Below, in pieces: positions 1-8,082 of a stretch of 64,000 nucleotides of DNA. The notes beneath the pieces are model-generated. The model ran no database searches, was not told where the DNA came from, and saw only the letters and a program-made list of their open reading frames with translations. Within the stretch, counting starts at the first letter, position 1. Each line of letters begins with the position of its first letter. The stretch is from Maribacter polysiphoniae (GTDB lineage Bacteria > Bacteroidota > Bacteroidia > Flavobacteriales > Flavobacteriaceae), in the NCBI RefSeq assembly GCF_003148665.1, contig NZ_QGGQ01000003.1, positions 372,001 to 436,000 of the forward strand, written 5' to 3'. The position numbers were made by a program, and so were the translations under genes.

Positions 1-207
1 ATGCTTAACCTCTTTAAGGTCATTAAGGGCATCTAATTTAGAGTCGTATTCCTTTAGGTTATCCTCCAGTTCCGGTACGGGAATCTGGTTATTGTCTGTA
101 GTAGGTTTCTTATCCTCTCCCCATACCAGCATTGCATAGCCTACTAGAAAAAGTAGAATACAGGCCAGTACCATGGAAAAAACTAATTTGTTCTTTTCTA
201 TTTTCAT
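1..207 (-). CDS. traM: Conjugative transposon protein TraM, N-terminal part
   Basis: Partial gene: 69 codons are visible and the rest lies beyond the window start. Read on the minus strand from an ATG at 207, it encodes a short basic head, one membrane segment at about residues 9-26, then an acidic and polar stretch containing NNQIPVPELE. This N-terminal layout is that of the TraM component of Bacteroidetes conjugative elements, a VirB10-like envelope-spanning part of the mating channel. It follows traK by 23 bp in the same operon. The identity rests on the N-terminus and on gene order only. Confidence 0.75.
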   Translation of the reverse strand, partial: MKIEKNKLVFSMVLACILLFLVGYAMLVWGEDKKPTTDNNQIPVPELEDNLKEYDSKLDALNDLKEVKH

Positions 208-230
208 ACTGTTGTTTTTTTAATTGCCCA

Positions 231-854
231 TTATGGGCTTTCATCATTTAATTTCTTTAAGGTGTTTTCAAAAAAATCGGTAATCAACAATCCATGGGTA
301 TTCTTTGGAAAGTTTCTATCGACGTGAATCAACTTTCCCGTAGTAGTTAATTCATAAGTGTCGGTAACTGTACCCCGGTTGATTTCAAAAATGGTTTTCG
401 TTTCAAATCCGTAGGGTTCATTTTGTATATCTACTTTTGATTCTATAAGCAGTACTTTCTGGACCAGGGAATATTGCAGTAAGCGGTTATAAACACCATC
501 AGCTTTTTTCTGGCGGTACAAAGCATCTACGGAACTATTACCCAACCATAGGGCCTTTTCCAAATTCTTTTCATAATTGCTGGCATCAATGTTATAGAAA
601 TACGTGTGGAAAAGTTCTAGATTGGCTAATACCTCAACTTTTAAATTTTCTTGTTGGGACACTAATTTCAAGGGAATTACACTACCGTCTGAATTGACTA
701 CAAAGGCATTGTTGGCTGTTTCTTTATATAGTATTATGACCATTAGTACGGAAACGATACATGTAAGGACAGCTCCGATAACTACCGTCAATACGATAAA
801 GCGATTTTGTTTTAAGATGATGTAAATATTTTTATAGGGTGTTTTCATATTCAT
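231..854 (-). CDS. traK: Conjugative transposon protein TraK (VirB8-like)
   Basis: A 207-residue inner-membrane protein of the mating-pair apparatus. A cytoplasmic head of about 18 residues is followed by one transmembrane segment (about 19-43) and a periplasmic domain, the layout of VirB8-type scaffold proteins and of TraK in CTnDOT-like elements. Two possible ATG starts lie two codons apart (M1 and M3). It sits between traJ (34 bp upstream) and traM (23 bp downstream). The family call is from overall sequence look and position; the exact interaction partners are inferred from the family. Confidence 0.9.
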   Translation of the reverse strand: MNMKTPYKNIYIILKQNRFIVLTVVIGAVLTCIVSVLMVIILYKETANNAFVVNSDGSVIPLKLVSQQENLKVEVLANLELFHTYFYNIDASNYEKNLEKALWLGNSSVDALYRQKKADGVYNRLLQYSLVQKVLLIESKVDIQNEPYGFETKTIFEINRGTVTDTYELTTTGKLIHVDRNFPKNTHGLLITDFFENTLKKLNDESP

Positions 855-888
855 GTAGGGATATTGTTACTTAATGAGCCTTGGGCAT

Positions 889-1722
889 TCAGCCAATAAA
901 GAGTTTAAAAGTGAATGAAATTGCCCGTTTGTACAGTTTGAATTTCAACAGCACGATAAATCCGATGGATCCCAATTGTAAAAGTGGAGCGAATAAATCG
1001 CCCCCCCAATCCGTACCAAAAAGATCGCTCCAAAAATTGGTGTTGATTTCGGTATAGAGATTGTTCACGAATACATTGACCAGAAAAAAAGCAGGTACCA
1101 ACATATAGACCCCTGCATAGAGTTTGAAAAATGTATAGGCCAATGATCTGAATTTTTCAAAGACGGCCAAGCTGATGACCAACGGAAAAAAGGCCTGCAT
1201 AACGCCCAAAAGGAAAAAGCGTTCCGCTAGAAACAAGGGGTAGATAAACAAATCCAATAACCACAGGATGACCCCAATGATAAAGGAGAGTATCTTCAGG
1301 CCATACAAAGGGGTAACGAGGGCCTCATAGAGCATCGCCATCGCTTTTTTTGTTGCTTCTAGGGCACCTACATCCTGTTCGATGTCGATATCCATCATCT
1401 GCAAGGGGAGGAGTGCGGGTGCCGTGTCTCGGTATTGACCCTCGATGGCCACGAGCAAGGCATCGAAAACACCCAAAACCTGTGTGGAGAAAATAACCAA
1501 TAGTACGATTGCAAAGTTCTTGGCAAGCTCCGATGGTGTAAGCCCCCAAGTATAGCCCTCGTTATTGGCAACACCCTCATTATATTTTTTTAGGATATTG
1601 ATCAAAAAGAACAATACTGCCAGCGTTTTCATGCCGGCAATGGTGTACTGCGAGAAATCACTGTTTTTTATCGTTTGAAAAACGGTGTCCACATATTCCA
1701 GTCCTATACCCAAAAGAATCAT
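889..1722 (-). CDS. traJ: Conjugative transposon protein TraJ (VirB6-like)
   Basis: A 277-residue polytopic membrane protein with at least five hydrophobic segments (about 30-45, 70-90, 135-185, 200-215 and 245-260), as expected of the TraJ/VirB6-like channel component of Bacteroidetes conjugative transposons. It has no cleavable signal. Its start is 5 bp after the stop of the upstream traI-like gene, so the two are almost certainly cotranscribed. In the family this protein forms part of the inner-membrane pore for the transferred DNA-protein complex. Confidence 0.9.
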   Translation of the reverse strand: MILLGIGLEYVDTVFQTIKNSDFSQYTIAGMKTLAVLFFLINILKKYNEGVANNEGYTWGLTPSELAKNFAIVLLVIFSTQVLGVFDALLVAIEGQYRDTAPALLPLQMMDIDIEQDVGALEATKKAMAMLYEALVTPLYGLKILSFIIGVILWLLDLFIYPLFLAERFFLLGVMQAFFPLVISLAVFEKFRSLAYTFFKLYAGVYMLVPAFFLVNVFVNNLYTEINTNFWSDLFGTDWGGDLFAPLLQLGSIGFIVLLKFKLYKRAISFTFKLFIG

Positions 1723-1727
1723 GTCTA

Positions 1728-2309
1728 TTAGTAATTGGTTTCTCTATTGTTGATTGTGTGCTGCATCTCTCGAAATGCAATTATCTCTCGATAGCGTCTG
1801 GTCTTTGCCTCAATTTCCGCTACCATTTCCTTGGATTGCAATTCCTGTTTTTTAAGGACTTCGGTACGCTCCGCATCGGTCATCTTCAAATTATCACTGG
1901 ACAATATTTGGTCGATATATTCCATACCCTCTATAGAGTTTTGAAGGATGGCATCGAAAGAATCCGATATACGGGTAACTTCATCAGGTTTTATAAAAGG
2001 GGAATTCAGGATTTGTCTTAAATCATTTTGAACAACTTCGTACAGCCGTTGGTTGTTCTTGGTGAGTTCCCTTATCGCTTTCAATTGTTTGATGACATTG
2101 TTTACCTTGTCAATGTTCTCTTTTTGTTGTTTTAGAAAATCTACAGTCTTTAAAAGTTGAGAGGTCTGTTTTGCAGTTTCAACAAGGGATTTGGTCAAAC
2201 TAATAAAATTGGTATTATCATATACAGGCATCCCTTGGGCCATAGCGTGGCCATTCATTACAATGGCAAATAATACGGATAACATTGTTTTTTTAATGAT
2301 GTGTTTCAT
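1728..2309 (-). CDS. traI: TraI-like secreted conjugation protein (VirB5-like)
   Basis: A 193-residue exported protein. A signal peptide (about residues 1-24, ending AMA before Gln) is followed by a strongly helical, charged region with coiled-coil character at about 35-100 and 130-185. This matches the small periplasmic or surface protein that lies between traG and traJ in Bacteroidetes conjugative elements and is thought to act like VirB5 or a pilus-associated adhesin. It lies 41 bp downstream of traG and 5 bp upstream of traJ. The gene letter is given from gene order, and the sequence itself is poorly diagnostic. Confidence 0.7.
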   Translation of the reverse strand: MKHIIKKTMLSVLFAIVMNGHAMAQGMPVYDNTNFISLTKSLVETAKQTSQLLKTVDFLKQQKENIDKVNNVIKQLKAIRELTKNNQRLYEVVQNDLRQILNSPFIKPDEVTRISDSFDAILQNSIEGMEYIDQILSSDNLKMTDAERTEVLKKQELQSKEMVAEIEAKTRRYREIIAFREMQHTINNRETNY

Positions 2310-2350
2310 TTTTTTGATGTTTGGTTGTTAATATTAAATGCCGTCTAGGA

Positions 2351-4747
2351 CTACTTGATAAATTCCTTGATGGCCGCTTCCATGGAGCCCGTCTTTTTAT
2401 AAAGCGTCATTATGGCGTCGTTTTCTTTTCCGTCCGTCAGGTAGGCCGCATATACTTCGGGCGGTACCTCCAATCGAAAAATGTTACTTTCTTTACCTAT
2501 CTTAATGAACATTTCGGTGTATTTCCGTGTTCCGGTCAGATTGTTCTTAATGGATTTTAATTGATTCAGATCGTGGCTGGAAAGATTCAAGCGTTTCACG
2601 ATTTCGTCATATCCCTTTTCGTTGTTTAGGCTGTATATGACCTGTGTGTTTTCAAGAATGCTTGCCGAAGTCGAATTGTTTGGTAACTGATTGATGGATT
2701 GCAGAATGATGCCGATGGCACCGTTTTGTTTCCGGATGGCCTGATAATAAAATTCCACACTCTCCAGTACATTGTCGAACTTCAGTTGCTTGGCAAACTC
2801 GTCGAAGAGGATAATGCCCTTCTCGGCCCTATTCTTCCAAATAGTCCGTTGAATGGCCGTTTTTATAAGCTTCAACATCACGGAAAGGATTTCCTTGTTA
2901 TCCTTTACTTCATCGAGTTCAAAGATGATAAGTCGCTTGTCCTCGATTTTATAGGTCTGGTCTTCGCTAACGTCAAAAAGAAAGCTATATAGACCATCGC
3001 CAACATACTCGGACATGATGTGCAGGAAGTTGGTGATGTTGAAGTAATCGGGATGGATTTTAAGGGTTTTGAGAAGTGTTTCCTTATGTTCTTCTATGAA
3101 ATAGTAAAAGCTACTGAGCGAATGACCAATTGCGGATTGTTTGTAATAGTAGCGTAGGATTTTCTTGATGGAGACCGATTGTGCCTTGGTTACGTCCAGA
3201 TCCGAACCGAAGAGCTCTAAAAGGAAAACCGATAAGTCTTCGAACCGTTCTGGCGTTAGGTCATTTTTATCACTGATGAAGAACGGATTGATACCTAAAT
3301 TCTGGCCGCTTTCATATCGGAGTACGGTGTATTTTTCAGGATAAAGTTTGGCGAACTTGGTGTAGGACCCCCCAAGGTCGATAATGACCAGACGTACACC
3401 ACTCTCGAAATATTGACGTAGGACGTTGTTGGCCAAAAAGGACTTTCCTTCGCCCGTAGGTGCAAAAATAGCGAAGTTCCTAGCCTTGATACGTTTCTTT
3501 TGCTCATCCCAAACATCTTTTAAAACCGGTATATTGTATAGTCTATCATTGAAGATAATACCTGTTTCGTCTGATTTATAGTTGGTATTATTGATAAGCA
3601 GGCATAGGGCATGTTTCAAGTCTGTGACATATAAATCCTCGTTGGAAAAATGAGAGGAGAAGGCACAAAAGCTGTTTAAAAAATAATTTAACCGTTCTTG
3701 CCCCCTAGGGTAGTAAGGAATGATATCCAGATCTTTGAACTCCGCCTTGATTTGGGAAGTAATGCCCTCTAATTTTTTAGGTTCTTTATGCCAATAGATG
3801 ATATTGAGCTGACCGCGTATGACCCGCGAGTTATCATCAGCATTGATATTATCAAGAACGTGCTGGATTTTCCCTAGTATTACTTTGTTTTGGGAACCGA
3901 AGTTGGAGCTCTTTTTAAGTTCCTCAATTTTTTTGTCTAACAGTTTACGCCATTTCTGTTTGTCATCCAGATATAGAATTTGGTTGACGATATGGTTTTC
4001 GTTCAAGCTCAGACCGAGTCCGTCGATAAATCCCTGATGGAAAACAAAATCGTCGGAAGTAAAACTTTCATTCGTTTTACTGCTGAGTACATTTTTGCCA
4101 AAACATGATTCACTATTGACGGCCAGAACATCAAAATGGTTTTCACCAATATTGATTTGACCTTTATCTAGCAGAATGTCGGTATCAAAACCATCATTGA
4201 AACCATTGAAATATACATGCGTAAGCCTAAGTATTTCATTGGATAGGAGAGGGGTAAGTTGAATTTTTCGGCTATTGTTTATAAAAGAAACAGAATCGTT
4301 TATAGCACCAAGGAATCGGTTTAGGTTGTCATCCAGTCCCTTCGGAAAGGAATTAGGAACTTTCTTAAACGGATTGACATATTTAGGATTGTTTAGTGCT
4401 TTATTCTTGGTCAGGATAAAGAACAGGTGACATTGATGTTCGACATATGCCCTCCCTTTGAAATATTCGGAGGTTGCTTTTGCCAAGAAAGTACAGGAGG
4501 GAAGTTGTTTAGAGGTATATGATTTTTTTAGATAGATGTCCTGTTTGTGAACGACGGTACCGACAGGTAGTGATTTAATGGCCTGAAACCAGACACCATG
4601 AAGATCCTCAAAATCCTTTTCTGAAAGGGAATAGATTTCGGGCAAGTTCACTTTGTAGCAAAGCACCACATTGCCATTGTTGGCAAAGAATATGTTTTTT
4701 CGAATGTCTGCAATAGGATGGTTCGATGCCAGATTAATCTTTCTCAT
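2351..4747 (-). CDS. traG: Conjugation ATPase TraG (VirB4 family)
   Basis: A 798-residue cytoplasmic or membrane-associated ATPase that powers assembly of the type IV secretion channel. A Walker A motif APTGEGKS falls at about residue 430 and a Walker B with hydrophobic IILFDE at about 650; the N-terminal half is the VirB4/CagE-type region. The length is normal for TraG of CTnDOT-like elements. Its first codons overlap the end of traF by 14 bp, which indicates translational coupling. It is the best-conserved gene of the tra block and identifies the element as conjugative, not merely mobilizable. Confidence 0.97.
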   Translation of the reverse strand: MRKINLASNHPIADIRKNIFFANNGNVVLCYKVNLPEIYSLSEKDFEDLHGVWFQAIKSLPVGTVVHKQDIYLKKSYTSKQLPSCTFLAKATSEYFKGRAYVEHQCHLFFILTKNKALNNPKYVNPFKKVPNSFPKGLDDNLNRFLGAINDSVSFINNSRKIQLTPLLSNEILRLTHVYFNGFNDGFDTDILLDKGQINIGENHFDVLAVNSESCFGKNVLSSKTNESFTSDDFVFHQGFIDGLGLSLNENHIVNQILYLDDKQKWRKLLDKKIEELKKSSNFGSQNKVILGKIQHVLDNINADDNSRVIRGQLNIIYWHKEPKKLEGITSQIKAEFKDLDIIPYYPRGQERLNYFLNSFCAFSSHFSNEDLYVTDLKHALCLLINNTNYKSDETGIIFNDRLYNIPVLKDVWDEQKKRIKARNFAIFAPTGEGKSFLANNVLRQYFESGVRLVIIDLGGSYTKFAKLYPEKYTVLRYESGQNLGINPFFISDKNDLTPERFEDLSVFLLELFGSDLDVTKAQSVSIKKILRYYYKQSAIGHSLSSFYYFIEEHKETLLKTLKIHPDYFNITNFLHIMSEYVGDGLYSFLFDVSEDQTYKIEDKRLIIFELDEVKDNKEILSVMLKLIKTAIQRTIWKNRAEKGIILFDEFAKQLKFDNVLESVEFYYQAIRKQNGAIGIILQSINQLPNNSTSASILENTQVIYSLNNEKGYDEIVKRLNLSSHDLNQLKSIKNNLTGTRKYTEMFIKIGKESNIFRLEVPPEVYAAYLTDGKENDAIMTLYKKTGSMEAAIKEFIK

Positions 4748-5018
4748 AGTCGAATAGCGTTGCTTTTTTGTTGGTGATAATTTTGGGAAAGGGATGTGTA
4801 AGCTGGATCGGTTGTGGATTTTTGGCCAATCGGATAAGTACGATATACAGGCAGCAGTTCAATATAAAGGCACCTAGTATGATGCCCAGGCCAAATGAAA
4901 AGATAATGACCAGCAGCGAGGCTACTATGAATACCATCATGAGGGCGAACAATGATATCGGTAACCCAAAAATCATTGCCCGCTTTCTAATGTTCTTATA
5001 AACTTCGAATTTTTTCAT
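4734..5018 (-). CDS. traF: Conjugative transposon protein TraF (DUF4133)
   Basis: A 94-residue protein with two adjacent membrane segments (about 16-40 and 41-62) and a short charged tail, typical of the DUF4133/TraF family found between traE and traG in Bacteroidetes conjugative elements. By size and topology it resembles VirB3, which works with the VirB4 ATPase. The 14-bp overlap with traG and the 5-bp gap to traE support one transcription unit. Confidence 0.92.
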   Translation of the reverse strand: MKKFEVYKNIRKRAMIFGLPISLFALMMVFIVASLLVIIFSFGLGIILGAFILNCCLYIVLIRLAKNPQPIQLTHPFPKIITNKKATLFDYEKD

Positions 5019-5023
5019 AAGGA

Positions 5024-5311
5024 TTATACTACAATGCCTATGAGATAGGTAAAGATGCCAACGACCGCTCCGGCAATAAGTACAAAGACCAATACACGGG
5101 TTATTCCTTTTTTAAGGTCTGCATTTTCGCCAAAGAAATGACCTGCATTAAACAGGAAGCCAATTAAAAAGATGACACCTAGAATTATTGGGAAAATGGT
5201 TCTTATCGTATCGGAAACATCATTGACCGAATCTTCGATACCCCCGATTTGGGCAAAAATGGAATTGGTCATAAGCAAAAACAGAAGGGTTGGATACAGT
5301 GATTTTTTCAT
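5024..5311 (-). CDS. traE: Conjugative transposon protein TraE (DUF4134)
   Basis: A 95-residue protein with a signal peptide (about 1-20, ending IFA before Gln) and two further hydrophobic helices (about 37-55 and 70-94). This pilin-like or VirB2-like layout is that of TraE/DUF4134. It is the first gene of the visible tra run; upstream of it lies a 100-200-bp AT-rich region shared with the divergently oriented amidase gene, so an operon promoter is expected there. Confidence 0.92.
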   Translation of the reverse strand: MKKSLYPTLLFLLMTNSIFAQIGGIEDSVNDVSDTIRTIFPIILGVIFLIGFLFNAGHFFGENADLKKGITRVLVFVLIAGAVVGIFTYLIGIVV

Positions 5312-5509
5312 ATTGAAATGGATTTAAAATTAAACTGATTTCTTTATTTGAAAATTACTGTATATTGTAATTCAATACATTGATAATCAAATAATTGTGA
5401 ATAAAATATTAATTGATATGGATTGTTTTTGTTTAATGGGAATTGGCATCAAATCATATGGGAAATGGTAGGGCCTATGTTGATAACTCTAAAATTTCGA
5501 AAAGGGGTA

Positions 5510-5947
5510 ATGCCCAAAAACGTCAGATTTCGACTTTTTCCAATACTTTCTTTTGCGATTTTACTGTTCGAATGCCATACAATTTTTGGTCAACAAAAAG
5601 TAGTGGTAATAGATCCAGGACATGGAGGAAAGGATTCTGGTGCCATAGGGTTAAATGGAATTAAGGAAAATGAGGTAGTACTGCATATTGCCATGGAGAT
5701 GTTAAGGTTAAATAATGAATTAGATAAGCCCTTGGATATTTATTTAACCAGTTATAGCGATACACTTATTTCTTTATCGGATAGAACAAAGCTGGCCAAA
5801 GCTCTTAAAGCTGATTTGTTTGTGTCCTTACATTGTAATCATTCGGATAATCCAAATGCAAGAGGTATTGAAGTTTATGTTGGCAAGAACGAATCTGAAT
5901 ATTCAAAAAAATCTGTTTGGTTTGCCTATCAATTACAGACCCCATAA
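5510..5947 (+). pseudogene. Truncated N-acetylmuramoyl-L-alanine amidase (Amidase_3)
   Basis: An exported peptidoglycan amidase of the Amidase_3 fold that lacks its end. The ATG at 5510, after an AAAAGGGG stretch, gives a signal peptide ending FGQ; an in-frame TTG at 5423 would only add a non-secretory leader. Visible motifs are the zinc-ligand DPGHGG, the second-ligand region GIKENEVVL and SLHCNH. Translation stops after YQLQTP, so the C-terminal third with the catalytic Glu is absent. Related genes next to traE in conjugative elements probably open the wall for the mating channel. The reading after the stop, in another frame (to about 6050), is open but does not look like the missing amidase end, which points to a deletion junction. 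The product is unlikely to be active. Confidence 0.75.
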
Positions 5948-6139
5948 AAGGGCCTTACATAGACTATTGGATTGTTAAAAAAGGGAGGGTTGCCCTTCAT
6001 AGGCTCCCCTTCCTGAACACCCCTGAAGAACATGACCTGTCCAATTGATTTCCATGTACTTTCCATTAAATAAAAATCATACTTTAAATTTGCTAGATTA
6101 TACTACTCGTAGATATTCACTAATCCATCTCGGTCCATT

Positions 6140-6796
6140 TTATTTTCTTTTATCCTTTGTTTTGGAGTCAAACGCAATCAGGTTAAACAATTGCCGCATA
6201 CGGGAACGTACACGGTTTCCATAGCGGTCCTCCAGTTCCTTGGCATTGAGATTGGTGGTGGCATGGGTAAGAATATGGTGGTTTGCAAATAAATCATAAC
6301 GGGAAAGCAGGATTTCTCCCAAGACGTTACAATCTTTGCCAAAGTGTCTTCCGGTGGGTTCTACACCCAAATCGTCGAAACAATAAAATTTTTTATCCCC
6401 GTAATTTTCAATGATTTTGTAACCGATATTATTGAAAGCAAAGGCAATGTTCCTGGAGGGGATGACCTCATAGGGTCTCTGGTGGGGAACAATGTGCCGT
6501 AACAATTTCATTAGACTGGTCTTTCCACATCCGACCGGACCAGAGAGTAGAATACCTTTATCTATGTCGATTCCTTTTTTACGGCAATGCTGCTTATCTC
6601 TAATAAAATAGGAGCAGAGCTTTAAAAGAATCTCCCGATCTTCTTCATAGATCTTGAACTTTTTGCCAAATAGCATTTTGCCTTTGGCATTCAGATAGAC
6701 AAGAATTTTCGGGAAATCATATACCACATTTTGTCCATCGAACTTACCAAGTGAGTATACCACACTGCCTTCTGTAATTTTAGAGGGGTTGTCCAT
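6140..6796 (-). CDS. DnaC/IstB-like AAA ATPase (helicase loader-like)
   Basis: A 218-residue AAA+ ATPase. Walker A is GPVGCGKT at residues 86-93, Walker B is FYCFDD at about 137-142, and an arginine-rich RVRSRMRQL near 195 may hold the sensor or finger residues. Proteins of this DnaC/IstB type load the replicative helicase or assist DNA remodelling. It overlaps the end of the next upstream gene by 17 bp and lies in a three-gene minus-strand unit with an initiator-like and an excisionase-like protein. The inferred role is replication of the excised ICE circle. No transposase is adjacent, so an IstB assignment is not supported. Confidence 0.8.
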   Translation of the reverse strand: MDNPSKITEGSVVYSLGKFDGQNVVYDFPKILVYLNAKGKMLFGKKFKIYEEDREILLKLCSYFIRDKQHCRKKGIDIDKGILLSGPVGCGKTSLMKLLRHIVPHQRPYEVIPSRNIAFAFNNIGYKIIENYGDKKFYCFDDLGVEPTGRHFGKDCNVLGEILLSRYDLFANHHILTHATTNLNAKELEDRYGNRVRSRMRQLFNLIAFDSKTKDKRK

Positions 6797-7523
6797 AGTC
6801 TTTCGATTTAGTGGTTCGCAAGTTGTCTGGGTTTAGGGATGGCTGTTCTTTGTTTTTAGATTCGAATAATTCCGTTCTATCCATCCAGTTTGTGGCTAAA
6901 GCCCGCCAATCACGAATTGCTTGCCCATCGCTTGTTTGCCAGTTCCGGGTTTCATAGTGCTCAAAGAACTTTTTTCCCTCATCAGCATCAAAACCATTTT
7001 CTTCAAAAAAATGAATAACCGCCTGACAGTCCTTCGGCTGGTTTATTTGGTTTTCTTGTTTGATATTGTTTGTATTGGATACCAAGGCTTGTCCATTGGT
7101 GGGACGGTGCCGGTACATTGCTTGTCCGATATTGGAATGGTTGTATCCCTTCAGCGGTACACCCATGGGATAGTACTGTTCCGCAAGTAGTTCCAATTTG
7201 GGATTGTACTGTCCCGTAACAGGTTCGTCACCGGGCTCAATAATGGCCATCTTAATTTTGCTGCCTTTGTAGGGATTGTTTGATGGAAAATAAGATAAGT
7301 ATTGCCAATTATCCAATTCGACAATACATCTATGGTAGGTAGATTTTGAACCAATTTTGGCCACACGCATCAGTTCCCTACGGTTTACGTAGAATTCATC
7401 TAGAAAACGGCAGCTGTTCCATTCTTGGAACAGTGCCATATATAAGCTGATGTGGGTAGGGTTTAAACGATCATCAAAATAAAATTTTTCAAAAGCTGTA
7501 TTCAGTAGCTTTATATAGTTCAT
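6780..7523 (-). CDS. Replication-initiation-like winged-helix protein of the ICE
   Basis: A 247-residue protein I recognise only by type. The N-terminal 90 residues look like a winged helix (an NPTHISLYMALF helix, then a recognition-helix-like SKSTYHRCIVEL). The middle is polar and low in structure (about 115-165), and the C-terminus (about 165-225, with a WRALATNWMDR motif) resembles the DnaD-type end of primosomal proteins. It is translationally coupled to the DnaC-like ATPase (17-bp overlap) and starts 3 bp after the HTH gene stop. A DnaD/DnaC-like loader pair is the natural reading. A family name cannot be given. Confidence 0.6.
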   Translation of the reverse strand: MNYIKLLNTAFEKFYFDDRLNPTHISLYMALFQEWNSCRFLDEFYVNRRELMRVAKIGSKSTYHRCIVELDNWQYLSYFPSNNPYKGSKIKMAIIEPGDEPVTGQYNPKLELLAEQYYPMGVPLKGYNHSNIGQAMYRHRPTNGQALVSNTNNIKQENQINQPKDCQAVIHFFEENGFDADEGKKFFEHYETRNWQTSDGQAIRDWRALATNWMDRTELFESKNKEQPSLNPDNLRTTKSKDYGQPL

Positions 7524-7526
7524 AGC

Positions 7527-7811
7527 TTAGGAATTTAAGCCATGGTGAACGTGGTTGGCATCCATCACTTTTTGGATTTCATCGGTATCGTAGTAGATGA
7601 TGCCGCCCACTTTAGTATAAGGTAGTGTTCCATTGATACGGAGGTTTTGAAGGGTGCCTGGGCTTACTTGTAGTAAATCCATGACCTCTGATGATTTCAT
7701 GTATTTTTTAATTCTTCCCGAAGCCTGTGTGGCAAGAAGGTTTTTAATGTCGTCGAGCAATTCCATTTTGAAATCGCGTAGATCGTCCGTAGTGATAATA
7801 TTTGTCGCCAT
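7527..7811 (-). CDS. Excisionase-like helix-turn-helix protein (HTH_17)
   Basis: About 94 residues. The ATG at 7811 is chosen because the protein from there looks complete (MATNIITTDD); the longer frame from 7871 runs through a perfect hairpin that belongs to the leader. The C-terminal half is a MerR-like/HTH_17 domain (YMKSSEVMDLLQVSPGTLQNLR, then a winged part with LPYTKVGG). Such proteins in Bacteroidetes elements act as recombination directionality factors or small regulators. It heads the unit with the initiator-like and ATPase genes, and upstream lie two inverted repeats and rteC. Regulation by RteC is an inference from CTnDOT. Confidence 0.8.
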   Translation of the reverse strand: MATNIITTDDLRDFKMELLDDIKNLLATQASGRIKKYMKSSEVMDLLQVSPGTLQNLRINGTLPYTKVGGIIYYDTDEIQKVMDANHVHHGLNS

Positions 7812-7830
7812 ATGAAATAAGTTTAAAAAC

Positions 7831-7867
7831 AAAGCCGTCAGGGTTATCGCTTTTTGATGACGGCTTT
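7831..7867 (-). promoter_or_regulatory. Leader hairpin before the HTH gene (attenuator or rteC terminator)
   Basis: Perfect 10-bp arms AAAGCCGTCA (7831-7840) and TGACGGCTTT (7858-7867) enclose a 17-nt loop. Read on the minus strand, the right arm is followed by GTTTTT, as in an intrinsic terminator, and the HTH ATG begins only 20 nt further on. It could end the rteC transcript or attenuate transcription into the HTH operon. A frame starting at 7871 translates through the hairpin in phase with the HTH gene, so ribosome-controlled attenuation is possible. Confidence 0.65.
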
Positions 7868-7988
7868 GCAATGATTTGACTTTCGTTCTACAAAACTGCT
7901 TCGGTTTTTAAGAACTTCTTCCATAGCTATGACAGAGGTGGGTAGTTTTTTTCGTCATTTAATTTAAGGATGTTTGCCCGTAATTCAT

Positions 7989-8006
7989 ATGGTCAATTTT
8001 GACCAT
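7989..8006. promoter_or_regulatory. Inverted repeat, candidate RteC operator
   Basis: ATGGTCAA and TTGACCAT, 8-bp perfect arms separated by 2 bp, lie in the 210-bp gap between rteC and the excisionase-like gene. In CTnDOT, RteC binds an inverted repeat upstream of the excision operon, and this is the only comparable site in the gap. The function is inferred from position. Confidence 0.5.
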
Positions 8007-8082
8007 TCCATTATTTTCTGATCGGGGAGGGGTCAATTCAGAATAACCCATCTTGGGTCATAGTTGGGTATGGATGGTATGC

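Noticed and set aside
1325-1580. Alternative frames inside traJ
   Set aside because: Antiphase shadows of the membrane protein gene; cysteine- and arginine-rich with no coherent fold.
7811-7871. Longer start of the excisionase-like protein at 7871
   Set aside because: The extension is encoded by the hairpin and is hydrophobic; the protein from 7811 is complete. It may still be translated as a leader.
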